From Pseudomonas lundensis (GTDB lineage Bacteria > Pseudomonadota > Gammaproteobacteria > Pseudomonadales > Pseudomonadaceae), in contig NZ_JYKY01000001.1 in the NCBI RefSeq assembly GCF_001042985.1, positions 124,001 to 188,000 of the forward strand: a DNA stretch of 64,000 nucleotides, given 5' to 3'. Made by a program: the position numbers and the translations under genes. Positions 19,970 to 30,453 of the stretch are shown here, piece by piece (position 1 is the stretch's first letter; the number at the start of each line of letters is the position of its first letter). The notes beneath the pieces are model-generated. The model worked only from the letters and a program-made list of their open reading frames with translations. It searched no databases and was not told the DNA's origin.

Positions 19970-20518
19970 ATGAATTCGCAAAGCATCATCGTCCCCAAAA
20001 TCTCCACCTTGCCGGTTCATGAGCCGCGCGCCCGCGCCATCGTGCGCTGGTTAGTGCGCAAAAATATCATTGAAGAAGCCCTGACCACCTGCGGTCGCAC
20101 CGGCAACGGCATGGCCCATGCCATCGCGCCAGGCGCTGCCGAGGTCGTGCTGCACCCTGAGGCGCTGCCGTTCGGTGAACCGGTCAATGGTCTGGAAATC
20201 ATTACCAAGCGCTGCATCTACACCCCGGCCAAGGGGTTTCTTGAAGAAGCCGGATGCGCCGAGTGTCGCAAGGAAGTCGGTGAGGCCCTGTTCGAAAGCC
20301 TTGAAGACTGGATGCCGGGGCGCACCGACAACTTCACTTGCCCGTTGTGCGGCCATGAAGATGACATCAATGGTTTCCTGTTCCTGCAGCCCTGTGCGTT
20401 CTCCAATCTGGGGTTCATCTTCAATAATTGGGCCGAGGCGGGTTTCAAACAGAGCTTCCTGGACGAGTTTGCCGACTGGCTGGATCAACCCGTGGCGTGG
20501 GTGAGGGTGGAGCTTTAA
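19970..20518 (+). CDS. Conserved zinc-ribbon-like protein of unknown function
   Basis: A soluble protein of 182 residues with two CxxC pairs, CAEC (about residue 93) and CPLC (about 125), which could form a zinc ribbon, and several aromatic residues near the C-terminus (NLGFIFNNW). Pseudomonads often carry this gene before guaB under the misleading name sugar ABC transporter ATPase, although no Walker motifs are present. I use the ATG at 19970; a GTG at 19958 would add four residues. Function unknown. Confidence 0.75.
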   Translation: MNSQSIIVPKISTLPVHEPRARAIVRWLVRKNIIEEALTTCGRTGNGMAHAIAPGAAEVVLHPEALPFGEPVNGLEIITKRCIYTPAKGFLEEAGCAECRKEVGEALFESLEDWMPGRTDNFTCPLCGHEDDINGFLFLQPCAFSNLGFIFNNWAEAGFKQSFLDEFADWLDQPVAWVRVEL

Positions 20519-20573
20519 CGCGTGCGCCAGCGCCGGGGCATTTTTTCTGCCTTGAGAGTCAGCAAATCATTGA

Positions 20574-22139
<1,566 letters not shown>

Positions 22140-22144
22140 TAGTA

Positions 22145-22210
22145 ATCGCACCCAGGCCAATGCCGGGTGCGATGCGAATTAAGTAACCGGGGCTGTTTGA
22201 TTCAGCCCCG
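22145..22210 (+). repeat. Two hairpins between guaB and guaA
   Basis: First stem: ATCGCACCC (22145-22153) with GGGTGCGAT (22165-22173), 9 bp. Second stem: CGGGGCTG (22188-22195) with CAGCCCCG (22203-22210), 8 bp. Neither has a strong T run. They could attenuate or stabilise the guaB message rather than fully end it. Confidence 0.6.
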
Positions 22211-22241
22211 TGTCGTTTCTGAAATTAATCGAGATTTTGTC

Positions 22242-23819
22242 ATGGCCCTCGACATTCACGCTCACCGCATCCTGATCCTGGACTTCGGTTCCCAGTACAC
22301 CCAGCTGATCGCCCGCCGCGTGCGCGAGATCGGTGTCTACTGCGAACTGCACCCGTTCGACATGGACGACGCCGCGATCCGCGAATTCGCCCCTAAAGGC
22401 ATCATCCTGGCAGGCGGCCCGGAGTCGGTTCACGAAGCCAACAGCCCGCGCGCGCCACAGGCCGTTTTCGATCTGGGCGTACCGGTCTTCGGCATTTGCT
22501 ACGGCATGCAGACCATGGCCGAGCAACTGGGCGGCAAGGTTGAAGGTTCCGAGCTGCGTGAGTTCGGTTATGCCCGCGTAGACGTGGTCGGCAAAAGCCG
22601 CCTGCTCGACGGCATCGAAGACCATATCGACTCCGACGGCCTGTTCGGCCTGGACGTCTGGATGAGCCACGGTGACAAAGTCACCAAAATGCCGTCTGAC
22701 TTCCACATTCTGGCCAGCACCCCGAGCTGTCCGATTGCCGGTATGTTCAACGACGAACGCGGCTACTACGGCGTTCAGTTCCACCCGGAAGTGACCCACA
22801 CCAAACAGGGCGGCCGCATCCTGTCGCGCTTCATCCTCGACATCTGCGGCTGTGAAGCCCTGTGGACGCCGTCGAAGATCGCTGAAGACGCAATCGCCAA
22901 CATCCGCGCCCAGGTCGGCACCGACAACGTGTTGCTCGGTCTGTCGGGCGGCGTGGACTCCTCGGTCGTGGCGGCCCTGCTGCACAAGGCCATTGGCGAC
23001 CAGCTGACTTGCGTGTTCGTCGACAACGGCCTGCTGCGCCTGCACGAAGGCGAGCAAGTGATGGCCATGTTCGCCGAGAACATGGGCGTCAAAGTGATTC
23101 GCGCCAACGCTGAGGACCAGTTCCTCAACAACCTGGCGGGCGAATCCGACCCTGAGAAAAAGCGCAAGATCATCGGCCGTACCTTCATCGACGTGTTCGA
23201 TGCCCAATCCTGCAAGCTGGACAACATCAAGTACCTGGCCCAAGGCACCATCTACCCGGACGTGATCGAATCGGCTGGCGCCAAAAGCGGCAAGGCGCAC
23301 GTCATCAAGTCGCACCACAACGTGGGCGGCCTGCCGGAAGAAATGAACCTCAAGCTGGTTGAACCGCTGCGCGAGCTGTTCAAGGACGAAGTTCGTCGTC
23401 TGGGGCTGGAACTGGGCCTGCCGTACGACATGGTCTACCGTCACCCGTTCCCGGGCCCGGGCCTGGGCGTGCGCATCCTGGGTGAAGTGAAAAAGGAATA
23501 CGCCGACATCCTGCGTCGTGCTGACCACATCTTCATCGAAGAGCTGCGCAAGGCCGACTGGTATCACAAAGTCAGCCAAGCGTTCGTGGTGTTCCAGCCG
23601 GTGAAATCGGTGGGTGTGGTCGGTGACGGCCGTCGTTACGCCTGGGTTGTTGCCCTGCGTGCCGTAGAAACCATCGACTTCATGACTGCGCGTTGGGCAC
23701 ACCTGCCTTACGAACTGCTGGAAACCGTGAGCGGTCGCATCATCAACGAAATCGAAGGCATCTCCCGCGTTACCTACGACGTGTCGAGCAAGCCGCCGGC
23801 AACGATTGAGTGGGAGTAA
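22242..23819 (+). CDS. guaA: GMP synthase (glutamine-hydrolysing)
   Basis: Converts XMP to GMP. The class I glutamine amidotransferase domain comes first (nucleophile in FGICYGMQ, His-Glu in FHPEVTH). The ATP pyrophosphatase P-loop SGGVDSS (about residue 235) and the dimerisation domain ending in TIEWE follow. The ATG at 22242 gives the usual 525 residues and [10 protein letters not shown] start; a longer ORF from 22167 would begin inside the guaB-guaA hairpins. Confidence 0.97.
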   Translation: MALDIHAHRILILDFGSQYTQLIARRVREIGVYCELHPFDMDDAAIREFAPKGIILAGGPESVHEANSPRAPQAVFDLGVPVFGICYGMQTMAEQLGGKVEGSELREFGYARVDVVGKSRLLDGIEDHIDSDGLFGLDVWMSHGDKVTKMPSDFHILASTPSCPIAGMFNDERGYYGVQFHPEVTHTKQGGRILSRFILDICGCEALWTPSKIAEDAIANIRAQVGTDNVLLGLSGGVDSSVVAALLHKAIGDQLTCVFVDNGLLRLHEGEQVMAMFAENMGVKVIRANAEDQFLNNLAGESDPEKKRKIIGRTFIDVFDAQSCKLDNIKYLAQGTIYPDVIESAGAKSGKAHVIKSHHNVGGLPEEMNLKLVEPLRELFKDEVRRLGLELGLPYDMVYRHPFPGPGLGVRILGEVKKEYADILRRADHIFIEELRKADWYHKVSQAFVVFQPVKSVGVVGDGRRYAWVVALRAVETIDFMTARWAHLPYELLETVSGRIINEIEGISRVTYDVSSKPPATIEWE

Positions 23820-23857
23820 GCATTTCTCGTAACTAATTGATTTTTGTGTAAAAAATT

Positions 23858-24088
23858 ATGATGGTTACGATATTCTCTATGTTATCAATGGCGTTGGCCA
23901 TGGTGCTCAGTGCAAGCATCACTAGAAAAGGACATCGATACCACGTTCAGTTGGACAATGCTGGCATGGTATCGAGTGTGCTTATCCGCGCAGAGGAAGT
24001 AATGGCTGGCGGGGGGGCTGATTTCAGCATCGAATGTGGTGCGCCTCATTGCTCACACGATGTTTACCGACTATGCGAAACGAAATAA
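23858..24088 (+). CDS. Possible small exported protein, unrecognised
   Basis: A 76-codon ORF with a hydrophobic N-terminus (MMVTIFSMLSMALAMVLSAS) like a signal peptide or membrane anchor, and three cysteines in the C-terminal half. No ribosome site is visible before either ATG and base composition is lower in GC than the neighbours. It fills the gap between guaA and the converging kinase gene and its stop lies inside the shared hairpin at 24084. I do not recognise it; it may be chance. Confidence 0.25.
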   Translation: MMVTIFSMLSMALAMVLSASITRKGHRYHVQLDNAGMVSSVLIRAEEVMAGGGADFSIECGAPHCSHDVYRLCETK

Positions 24089-24116
24089 TCGCTTGATGCT
24101 GTGCGATTATTCTTTG
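24084..24116. terminator. Hairpin at the end of the two-component operon
   Basis: Stem AATAATCGC (24084-24092) / GCGATTATT (24103-24111), 10-base loop, with T-rich flank TCTTT on the plus strand. It overlaps the stop codon of the histidine kinase on the minus strand and could end transcripts from either side. Confidence 0.5.
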
Positions 24117-25477
24117 GCTGGAATGGATAACGTAGCCCTCAAACCTCCCTCGGCCCTGTTTACCAGTTCGATACTACCGTTCAAGCGCATGGCGATTGTA
24201 TTGACGATGGTTAGCCCTAAACCGGCTCCTTGCGCCGTTCCACGGCTATAGAAACGCTCAAACAATCGCTCTCTAGATGACTCATCAATTCCCGGCCCTT
24301 GGTCGTCGACGGTCAAATTACAGAAGCCATCAGCCTGGCTCAGTTGCACAGTGATTGCCCCGTGTTCGGGAGAGAAACTGGCTGCGTTGGTGATCAGGTT
24401 GTTCAGCGCGATGTCAATGGCGGCGGGGTTGGCGAATACGTAAAATGGCTGGTCGCTGACATTGAATATCAGTTCAAGGTTTTTGCTCAACAGCCACGGT
24501 GTCAGTTGCACGAGACTGTTACGTACGGTTTCGCTGAGGTCGATGCGCTGTAGCGGTGTCGGATTAGGTTGGGGTTCCAGTCGCGCCATGGTCAGTAACT
24601 GGTTGACCAGTCGGCTGGTGCGATCAACGCCTGATATAAGGAATTCCAGCGATTCGCGACGTTCCTGTTCCGTGCCTGCCTCCAGCAGGTTTTGCGCATG
24701 TACACGCAGCACGGCGAGTGGCGTACGCATTTCGTGGGCTGCGTCGGCAATGAAGCGTCGTTCGCGGCCAAGCACTTCTTGAATCTGCGCGAGCATGCGG
24801 TTGAGCGCCGCCTGCATGGGCTCAAGTTCGCTGGACAACGGTGCCAGTTGCAAGGGCTCAAGTGAACCGCTGTGGCGGGCACGCAGGGTCTCGGCCATGT
24901 TTGCCAAGGGCTTTAGGCCCCAGCCTATAGCGAGCCAAACCATCGCCGCGAGCAGCAAACTGCCGACGATGTTCGGCCATAGCGTATGACGCACGATGCG
25001 GTCGACCAGATCCGCGCGCACATCATCGCGCTCGCCAACCCAGATGCGCATGCCGTTTTGTGGGTCTTCAAGGAGGAATGCGCGCCAATGACGATGGTTC
25101 AAATCCGCCACATCACTGAAACCCGGTTGCGTCGGCGGTGAACTGAAGGAGGGTGCGCTGGCGGTGTGCACCAACACCTCCCCGCCAGGGCTCCATACCT
25201 GAAAAGCAATTTTCCGTTCGTAAGGATGGCCATCGCCGCGCGGAACCGCTTCGCCCAGTGCGGTATTGAAGGCCTGGTACAGTTCGGCATGCTGCTTGCT
25301 CGCCAGCGGCATGCGCATCACGCCTTGCAATAAGCGCGCGTTTTGCGCCAATTGAGCATCGTAAACCTCGGCGATTTCATGGTTGCTATCGTGCAGGTTA
25401 AAGGTGCTCAGCACCGCGAGACCGACAAGCAACAGGCCAATGATCAGCGTCAATGTACGGCGGCGGATCGAAGTCAT
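24107..25477 (-). CDS. Sensor histidine kinase, QseC/PmrB type
   Basis: A membrane sensor of 456 residues. A first span (about 8-27), a periplasmic sensor region to about 165, and a second span (about 168-188) lead into HAMP-like, dimerisation and ATPase parts. The phosphorylated histidine is H248 in the H-box (AHEMRTPLAVL); the N-box (NNLITNAASFSP) and G-boxes (DDQGPGID, GAGLGLTIV) are intact. It overlaps the response regulator gene by one base and is the last gene of a seven-gene run. The stimulus is not evident. Confidence 0.88.
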   Translation of the reverse strand: MTSIRRRTLTLIIGLLLVGLAVLSTFNLHDSNHEIAEVYDAQLAQNARLLQGVMRMPLASKQHAELYQAFNTALGEAVPRGDGHPYERKIAFQVWSPGGEVLVHTASAPSFSSPPTQPGFSDVADLNHRHWRAFLLEDPQNGMRIWVGERDDVRADLVDRIVRHTLWPNIVGSLLLAAMVWLAIGWGLKPLANMAETLRARHSGSLEPLQLAPLSSELEPMQAALNRMLAQIQEVLGRERRFIADAAHEMRTPLAVLRVHAQNLLEAGTEQERRESLEFLISGVDRTSRLVNQLLTMARLEPQPNPTPLQRIDLSETVRNSLVQLTPWLLSKNLELIFNVSDQPFYVFANPAAIDIALNNLITNAASFSPEHGAITVQLSQADGFCNLTVDDQGPGIDESSRERLFERFYSRGTAQGAGLGLTIVNTIAMRLNGSIELVNRAEGGLRATLSIPAKE

Positions 25478-26136
25478 CAGCGGTCCTCCACTAGATAGCC
25501 CACACCCCGAATGGTACGGATCAGCTCAGTGGAGAACTTTTTACGTAGGTGATGGATGTGCACTTCTAGCGTGTTACTTTCCGCTTCTTCACTCCAGCCA
25601 TAGAGCAGTCGAATCAGTTGGTCGCGAGTCATCACCCGGCCTGGAGGTGAGAGCAGTTCATGCAGCAACTGATACTCCTTGGGCGTCAGTGCTACGGGAA
25701 GGCCCTTGTAGCTGACCTGCTGGGTGCTGGGGTTGAGGCTGATGCCGGCATGTTCGATCAGCGCTTGCGCGCGGCCGGCACTGCGCCGCAACAACGCTCG
25801 CAATCGCGCCTTGAGTTCGGCCAGGTCGAACGGTTTGATCAGGTAGTCGTCGGCACCGGCATCCAGCCCCGCGATGCGATCTTCGGTTGCATCGCGGGCG
25901 GTGAGAATCAATACCGGCAGGTTCGAGCCGCTGTCGCGCAGGCGCCGCAGTACTTCGAGACCGTCCATGCGTGGCAAGCCGAGATCCAGCACAGCGACAT
26001 CGAACGTTTCGCTGAGCAGGGCATGCAGCGCGCTGCTGCCGTCCTTGAGCCAATCGACGGTGTATCCCTCGCGCCCAAGCGCTTGATGAATGCCTTCACC
26101 TAGCGCCACATCATCCTCAATCAGTAATACACGCAC
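25477..26136 (-). CDS. OmpR-family response regulator, QseB/PmrA type
   Basis: A DNA-binding response regulator of 219 residues. The receiver domain has the acidic pair D8/D9, phosphoacceptor D51 (VLDLGLPRMDG) and K101. A winged helix follows from about residue 125 with the typical SNTLEVHIHHLRKKF recognition helix and RGVGY wing. Close relatives bind direct repeats of the form YTTAAK-N5-YTTAAG. Two such boxes, inverted to each other, lie at the head of this operon at 30454-30515, which suggests autoregulation. Confidence 0.9.
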   Translation of the reverse strand: MRVLLIEDDVALGEGIHQALGREGYTVDWLKDGSSALHALLSETFDVAVLDLGLPRMDGLEVLRRLRDSGSNLPVLILTARDATEDRIAGLDAGADDYLIKPFDLAELKARLRALLRRSAGRAQALIEHAGISLNPSTQQVSYKGLPVALTPKEYQLLHELLSPPGRVMTRDQLIRLLYGWSEEAESNTLEVHIHHLRKKFSTELIRTIRGVGYLVEDR

Positions 26137-26147
26137 GGGGACTCCTG

Positions 26148-26792
26148 TCAGTCGGTTTTCTTATTGACGTCCACCAGCAGCGTGGTGATCTCTTTGCGAC
26201 GTCCGGCATCTGCCGTCTCACGGCCGGGACGCGGCGCCGCTTGCAGGGCTTTTTGCAGCGCTGCTTTTGCTTCAGCGTAGCGTTTCTGACGGTAGAGGTG
26301 ATCGCCCCAGAAGTACAGGGTGTCGATGCCGTCGGAGTTGAGTTGCAGCGCCTGCTTGATCAGTTGCTCAGCTTTGTCGCTGTCGCCGAAACCGATGGGC
26401 CAGCCGGGCACCCGATCATACAGCGCCGCCAGGCTAGTATAGGCAGAGCCTTGCAGGGCCTTAGGGTCGAGCGTCAGGGACTTCTCCAGGTCGGCCTTGG
26501 CTTCCTTGGCTTTCCCCAGCGCTCCGAGTCCGCCTTCGGCACCGGCCCAGCTGCTGGTGACAATGCCTTTCCAGATCCAGGCTTCGGCTACCGCCGGGCG
26601 CTGCGCAGTGAACGCCTGGGTTTCACTGGACAACTGCTCGAACGCGGCAGCGCGCTGTTTTTCCGCCACTTCATATTGGATGTGCGCCCAGCTTTGTTGA
26701 ATGCTGCTCAGGCGCTGCTGGTCGGCGGCCTCCAGCGCCCAAACGCTTTGGCTGAGGGTTGCTATCAATAGGCACGCGAAGATTTTTTTCAT
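26148..26792 (-). CDS. Periplasmic TPR-like protein
   Basis: A protein of 214 residues with a clear signal peptide (MKKIFACLLIATLSQSVWA) and helical repeats with TPR-like spacing (about residues 90-190). I chose the ATG at 26792, which overlaps the SDR stop by 4 bp (ATGA) and has a typical exported N-terminus. A longer ORF start lies inside the SDR gene. Its role in the operon is unknown; it might be a scaffold or a binding protein for the operon product or the sensor kinase. Confidence 0.75.
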   Translation of the reverse strand: MKKIFACLLIATLSQSVWALEAADQQRLSSIQQSWAHIQYEVAEKQRAAAFEQLSSETQAFTAQRPAVAEAWIWKGIVTSSWAGAEGGLGALGKAKEAKADLEKSLTLDPKALQGSAYTSLAALYDRVPGWPIGFGDSDKAEQLIKQALQLNSDGIDTLYFWGDHLYRQKRYAEAKAALQKALQAAPRPGRETADAGRRKEITTLLVDVNKKTD

Positions 26793-27598
26793 GGTTTGAG
26801 GGTCTCGTTCTCGGGTTTTTCGCTGAAGCGACGGATCAGGGGCAACTGCTTGCGCAGACCTCGATCGACCAGTTGCGGCAGTAGATTGTTTAGGCGCACG
26901 AAGAAGCGCTCGGGCCATCCCAGATACAGGTCGCGGCGGTCCCCGGCAATCGCGTGGATCACCGCCGAGGCCACGGTTTGCGGATCATCGACGTTGGCCT
27001 TAAGCGCATCGTTCAGGGCTTGCGCCGTCACGCTGTTCATCGACGTGCGGGTGGCCCGCGGTGCGACGTAGAGCACGCTGACCCGGGTGTCGGCCAGCTC
27101 TCGGCGCAACGCTTCGGAGAACCCGCGCAGGGCAAACTTCGTCGCGCAATAGCTGGCGTAACCGGCATAGCCGATCGAGCCATAGGTCGAGCCGACGTTG
27201 ACTACCATGGCGCTATCGGCCTGCTTGAGTAGCGGCAGCAAAAGCTTGGTCAGGCAAATCGGCGCGTTGATATTCAACGCGAGCATCGCACTGATATCAC
27301 TGTCGTCGAGCTGTTCGAGCATGGCGAAGTGATTCACCCCTGCAGCGTTGATCAACAGATTGACTCCGCCAATTTCTTCGGCGGCGGCGAGTACTTTGCG
27401 TTGGTCGCTTGGCAGTGTCAGGTCAGCTGCGACCCAGCACAGGGCCTCAGGGTAGCGTTTGAGCAGCGGGGCCAAGGCTTCCTGATGCCGCGCCACGGCC
27501 AATACTCGAGCACCGGCGGCGCACAAGGCTTCGGCGATAGCCATGCCGATGCCGCCACTGGCACCGGTCAAGACCACGCGCGCGTTACGCAGCTGCAT
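26789..27598 (-). CDS. Short-chain dehydrogenase/reductase
   Basis: A classical SDR of 269 residues. The nucleotide-binding TGASGGIG is at residues 11-18, NAAG at about 84-87, and the catalytic set is S137, Y150, K154 (YASYCATK). The C-terminal extension resembles SDRs that act on lipid or acyl substrates. The ATG at 27598 gives the normal N-terminus and overlaps the diiron oxidase gene by 14 bp. A reduction or oxidation step in a pathway with its operon partners is likely; the substrate is unknown. Confidence 0.85.
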   Translation of the reverse strand: MQLRNARVVLTGASGGIGMAIAEALCAAGARVLAVARHQEALAPLLKRYPEALCWVAADLTLPSDQRKVLAAAEEIGGVNLLINAAGVNHFAMLEQLDDSDISAMLALNINAPICLTKLLLPLLKQADSAMVVNVGSTYGSIGYAGYASYCATKFALRGFSEALRRELADTRVSVLYVAPRATRTSMNSVTAQALNDALKANVDDPQTVASAVIHAIAGDRRDLYLGWPERFFVRLNNLLPQLVDRGLRKQLPLIRRFSEKPENETLKP

Positions 27599-28259
27599 GT
27601 TCAATCTCCGCGTCACGAGGCAGGCCGCGAAACATGTCGGTGTACAGTCGGTACACAACTTTTGAAGCATGAATCACTGCCGCTTGATCCTCAGGATCTT
27701 CCAACTGATTCATCAGGCGGCGATAGGTTTGCATGTGTTCGATGTCGAGCGAACCATGAGAACTCAGGTAACTGAAGGCGGTTTCCGGCAACGCCAGGCG
27801 GTCCCGAATGCTCCCTGCCGCGTGTGTGGCCAGGGCGATGCTGGTGCCTTCGAGGACATTGACCATGCCGAACAGACCCACCGGGTTGCCTCTGGCGATC
27901 AGGTCATAAAGGAAGCTCACCATCAGCTCAATCGGCAGCGAAGGCTGACCATCATGCACGGCCTTGCGATCACCTCCGCAGGCTGCGATGTCGTTGAGCA
28001 CCCACTGTTCGTGGCCGTATTCGTCTTCGATGTACTCGCACACCGCTTTGCGTAGCCATTCCAGACGTGTGGGCAAACGTGCGCCGCACGCCATCATCAA
28101 CGGCACGGTGTGGCGCACGTGATAGTAGGCCTGTGCGAGAAAAGCCCGATAGCTATCGAGGCTGACCTTACCGTGCAACGCATCGAGGATGATGGGCAGA
28201 TTGAACAGCTCGTGGCGTTCATGCTGTGTGGCTTCTTGCAGGGTGTCGAAAAAACTCAT
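27585..28259 (-). CDS. Haem-oxygenase-like diiron oxidase (HDO), UndA-like ligand set
   Basis: A helical protein of 224 residues of the TenA/Haem_oxygenas_2 type. The pattern E80-xx-H83, E137 in VLEGTS, then H168-xxx-D172-xx-H175 matches, residue for residue in spacing, the diiron ligands that I recall for the alkene-forming oxidase UndA. Such enzymes use O2 to cut or oxidise fatty acids or amino acids. It overlaps the AMP ligase by 4 bp and the SDR by 14 bp, so it is tightly coupled with both. The length and flanking sequence differ from UndA, so the reaction is open. Confidence 0.8.
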   Translation of the reverse strand: MSFFDTLQEATQHERHELFNLPIILDALHGKVSLDSYRAFLAQAYYHVRHTVPLMMACGARLPTRLEWLRKAVCEYIEDEYGHEQWVLNDIAACGGDRKAVHDGQPSLPIELMVSFLYDLIARGNPVGLFGMVNVLEGTSIALATHAAGSIRDRLALPETAFSYLSSHGSLDIEHMQTYRRLMNQLEDPEDQAAVIHASKVVYRLYTDMFRGLPRDAEIEHAAA

Positions 28260-29737
28260 GATGCGGCTTCCTCTCGGACAACGGATTCGGTCAATTGGGC
28301 GTGGTATTGCGCGACAATGGCATCGCGGCGTGGGCGGCCATTGGCGGTTAGAAAGCCATTGGCGGCGGTGAAGGGGTGCTGCAGGCGCGTCCACTGATGC
28401 ACCTGGGCGTAATCGGGCAGCGCCTCGTTGGCTTCGGCGACGGCAGCGGCTAGTTCGGCATCGGTGCAGTCCGGGCGATGCGGCCAGAGCAGGGCGTGAT
28501 TGCGCGGCAAGGACTCGCCGTAAACGAACGCCTGAGCGATGTGGCGGCGCTGGATCAGCTCCGACTCGACCCATTCCGGGTTGACGTTGCGCCCGTAACT
28601 GGTGACGAACTGATGCTTCTTGCGGCCCTTGAGATATAGAAAACCTTCCGGGTCGAACTCGCCCAGGTCGCCGCTCGGCCACCACTCATCGGCGTACGGT
28701 GCGTCTCCTAGATAGCCGAGCAACGTCGAGCCCTTGATTAGCACTTCACCGTCTTCGGCCAACCGCACTTCGACATGGGGCAGCGGTCGACCGACACTGC
28801 CGGGTCGGAGTGCGCCGGGGCGGTTGAGGCACACCACTGACGCGCATTCGGACAAACCGTAACCTTCAAAAACTGGTAAGCCGACCCGTTGCGCACGATC
28901 CAGCAAATCTTTGGAAACTCGTGCACCACCGACCGCAGCAAAGCGCAGAGTTTGCGGGGCGAAGGCTTTCTGTTCGGCGGCGCTGACTAGCATCAGTAAC
29001 AGCTGTGGCACCAGAATAAGGCTATGCGGCGCACGCCCGGCGAGATAACCCAGCAGGTGCGGGACATCGACGCCACTGGCGCCCTGAATGCCGAGGGTTT
29101 TCTGGCTCGGCAAACTGAGCATCGCACCGGCATACAGCGCGGCATAACAGCCTAGGTTCTCCAGCAGTATCGCCAACGGTAGTAGCGCCAAGTGATGCTG
29201 CGGCCGGGTGGTTTCGCTCGCCTGATCCAGCTCTCGTGCGACCCGCAGCAAGCTGTCGGCACTCAGGCAAACACCTTTCGGCGTGCCGGTGGTGCCGGAC
29301 GTGAAGGTCAGTTTGGCGGTGCCAATCGGCATGTGTCTTTTGCTGGTAAAGGCGCGGCACCAGAACTCGCCGCGTTGCTCATAGCCCGCAGCGCGCAGTT
29401 CGGGGTCCAGCTCCGGTTCGGCAATCACGCGTTCGGCCTGACTCTGCTCCAGGCAATGGGCGCGTTGTGCCGCGCTGAAAAACGGCGGCAGCGTCACGCA
29501 GGTCAACCCTTCGAACAACACCGCAAGATCCCAGAGCATTGCGTCGACGCCGTTGTCCAGCGCCAGGGCGACGACTTGCACCTGCTCATCGCGTAGGCGC
29601 TCCTGGCGATACAGCACTTCTGCATACAGGGTGGCGTAATCGAGTTTCAGCGTATCGCCCCAAATCGCGGTCGTGTTGTCATTGCGCCGGGCATGCTCGC
29701 GCAAGGTTTCCTGAAAGCGTTGCAGTTCAAGCGACAT
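28256..29737 (-). CDS. AMP-dependent acyl ligase (ANL superfamily)
   Basis: A 493-residue adenylating enzyme. The phosphate-binding loop TFTSGTTGTPKG (about residues 167-178), the GYGLSE motif and the hinge YLKGRKKHQFVTSYGRN are present, so a carboxylic acid is probably activated as acyl-AMP. In the C-terminal motif (LTANGRPRRD) the usual catalytic lysine seems to be replaced by Arg (R468), which could weaken adenylation. The ATG at 29737 follows AAGGAGCCTGTC. It overlaps genes on both sides (11 and 4 bp). Confidence 0.85.
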   Translation of the reverse strand: MSLELQRFQETLREHARRNDNTTAIWGDTLKLDYATLYAEVLYRQERLRDEQVQVVALALDNGVDAMLWDLAVLFEGLTCVTLPPFFSAAQRAHCLEQSQAERVIAEPELDPELRAAGYEQRGEFWCRAFTSKRHMPIGTAKLTFTSGTTGTPKGVCLSADSLLRVARELDQASETTRPQHHLALLPLAILLENLGCYAALYAGAMLSLPSQKTLGIQGASGVDVPHLLGYLAGRAPHSLILVPQLLLMLVSAAEQKAFAPQTLRFAAVGGARVSKDLLDRAQRVGLPVFEGYGLSECASVVCLNRPGALRPGSVGRPLPHVEVRLAEDGEVLIKGSTLLGYLGDAPYADEWWPSGDLGEFDPEGFLYLKGRKKHQFVTSYGRNVNPEWVESELIQRRHIAQAFVYGESLPRNHALLWPHRPDCTDAELAAAVAEANEALPDYAQVHQWTRLQHPFTAANGFLTANGRPRRDAIVAQYHAQLTESVVREEAAS

Positions 29738-30404
29738 GACAGGCTCCTTCAATCGGGGTCGGCAAACCCAGGCGGCTGAACAGGCCGATATTGCGTAGGT
29801 GGGCGAACCCGGCGCGGATATCGCCGACGTGCACCCAAGGTTTGCTCTCGTAATAACTGCCCCAGTGTTGGCGCTCGTCACCCAGTCGATCCGGATCAGC
29901 GGCGCACAATGTCACGGGTTTCAGGCCGAGACGACGGAAGCTGTTGACCAGTCCGATATTGCCGGTGAACGTCACCCATTCCAGGCCACCCATGGCCAAC
30001 AGATAGGTGATGGCGATGATGCTCAGGCGCGCGCTGCCGGTGTCGCTGGCCGCCAGATTGCCAACCTCGACAATGGCATTTCGATCTACCGAGTGATCAG
30101 CCGCCGCGCTGATCAAAGGCTCGATTGGTTCATCCAGATACCGCTCCAGAAACAGCGGCTCAAGGTGAGCGCGACGCACGCCGGCCACTGCGCACAACTG
30201 GCCCTCACCGTCGTGCATGCCGAACAGCTCAGGCATGAAGTGGCGGATGTCGGCGCCGTGGGCCTTGTGGAAACGCTGCTGGATAAAATCTTCGAACGTC
30301 GCTCGCAAAGCGTCGTTCGGCAAAGCACCAGCCAAGGTTAACGGTGACATTTCAGCTTGGCCAAAATGCAAGGGCAGGGGGATGTTCCAGTCGAAATCGA
30401 GCAT
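29727..30404 (-). CDS. Thermostable hemolysin-family protein (GNAT-like)
   Basis: A protein of about 225 residues of the family named after the Vibrio thermostable delta-hemolysin. The central part (IVEVGNLAA, about residue 116) and NSFRRLGL (about 158) resemble the acyl-CoA-binding core and C-terminal strand of GNAT-type acyltransferases. An acyl- or aminoacyl-transfer role is therefore as plausible as lysis. I use the ATG at 30404 with GAGGAAGG ahead; a TTG at 30446 would extend it. It is the first gene of the seven-gene operon and is divergent from cytochrome b561. Confidence 0.75.
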   Translation of the reverse strand: MLDFDWNIPLPLHFGQAEMSPLTLAGALPNDALRATFEDFIQQRFHKAHGADIRHFMPELFGMHDGEGQLCAVAGVRRAHLEPLFLERYLDEPIEPLISAAADHSVDRNAIVEVGNLAASDTGSARLSIIAITYLLAMGGLEWVTFTGNIGLVNSFRRLGLKPVTLCAADPDRLGDERQHWGSYYESKPWVHVGDIRAGFAHLRNIGLFSRLGLPTPIEGACHVA

Positions 30405-30453
30405 GGGCCGAACGCCTTCCTCAATGAGATTGAGCGAAGTATCCAAGCCATTT

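Noticed and set aside
22179..23702. 507-codon open frame opposite guaA
   Set aside because: Antisense shadow; guaA on the plus strand has all catalytic motifs.
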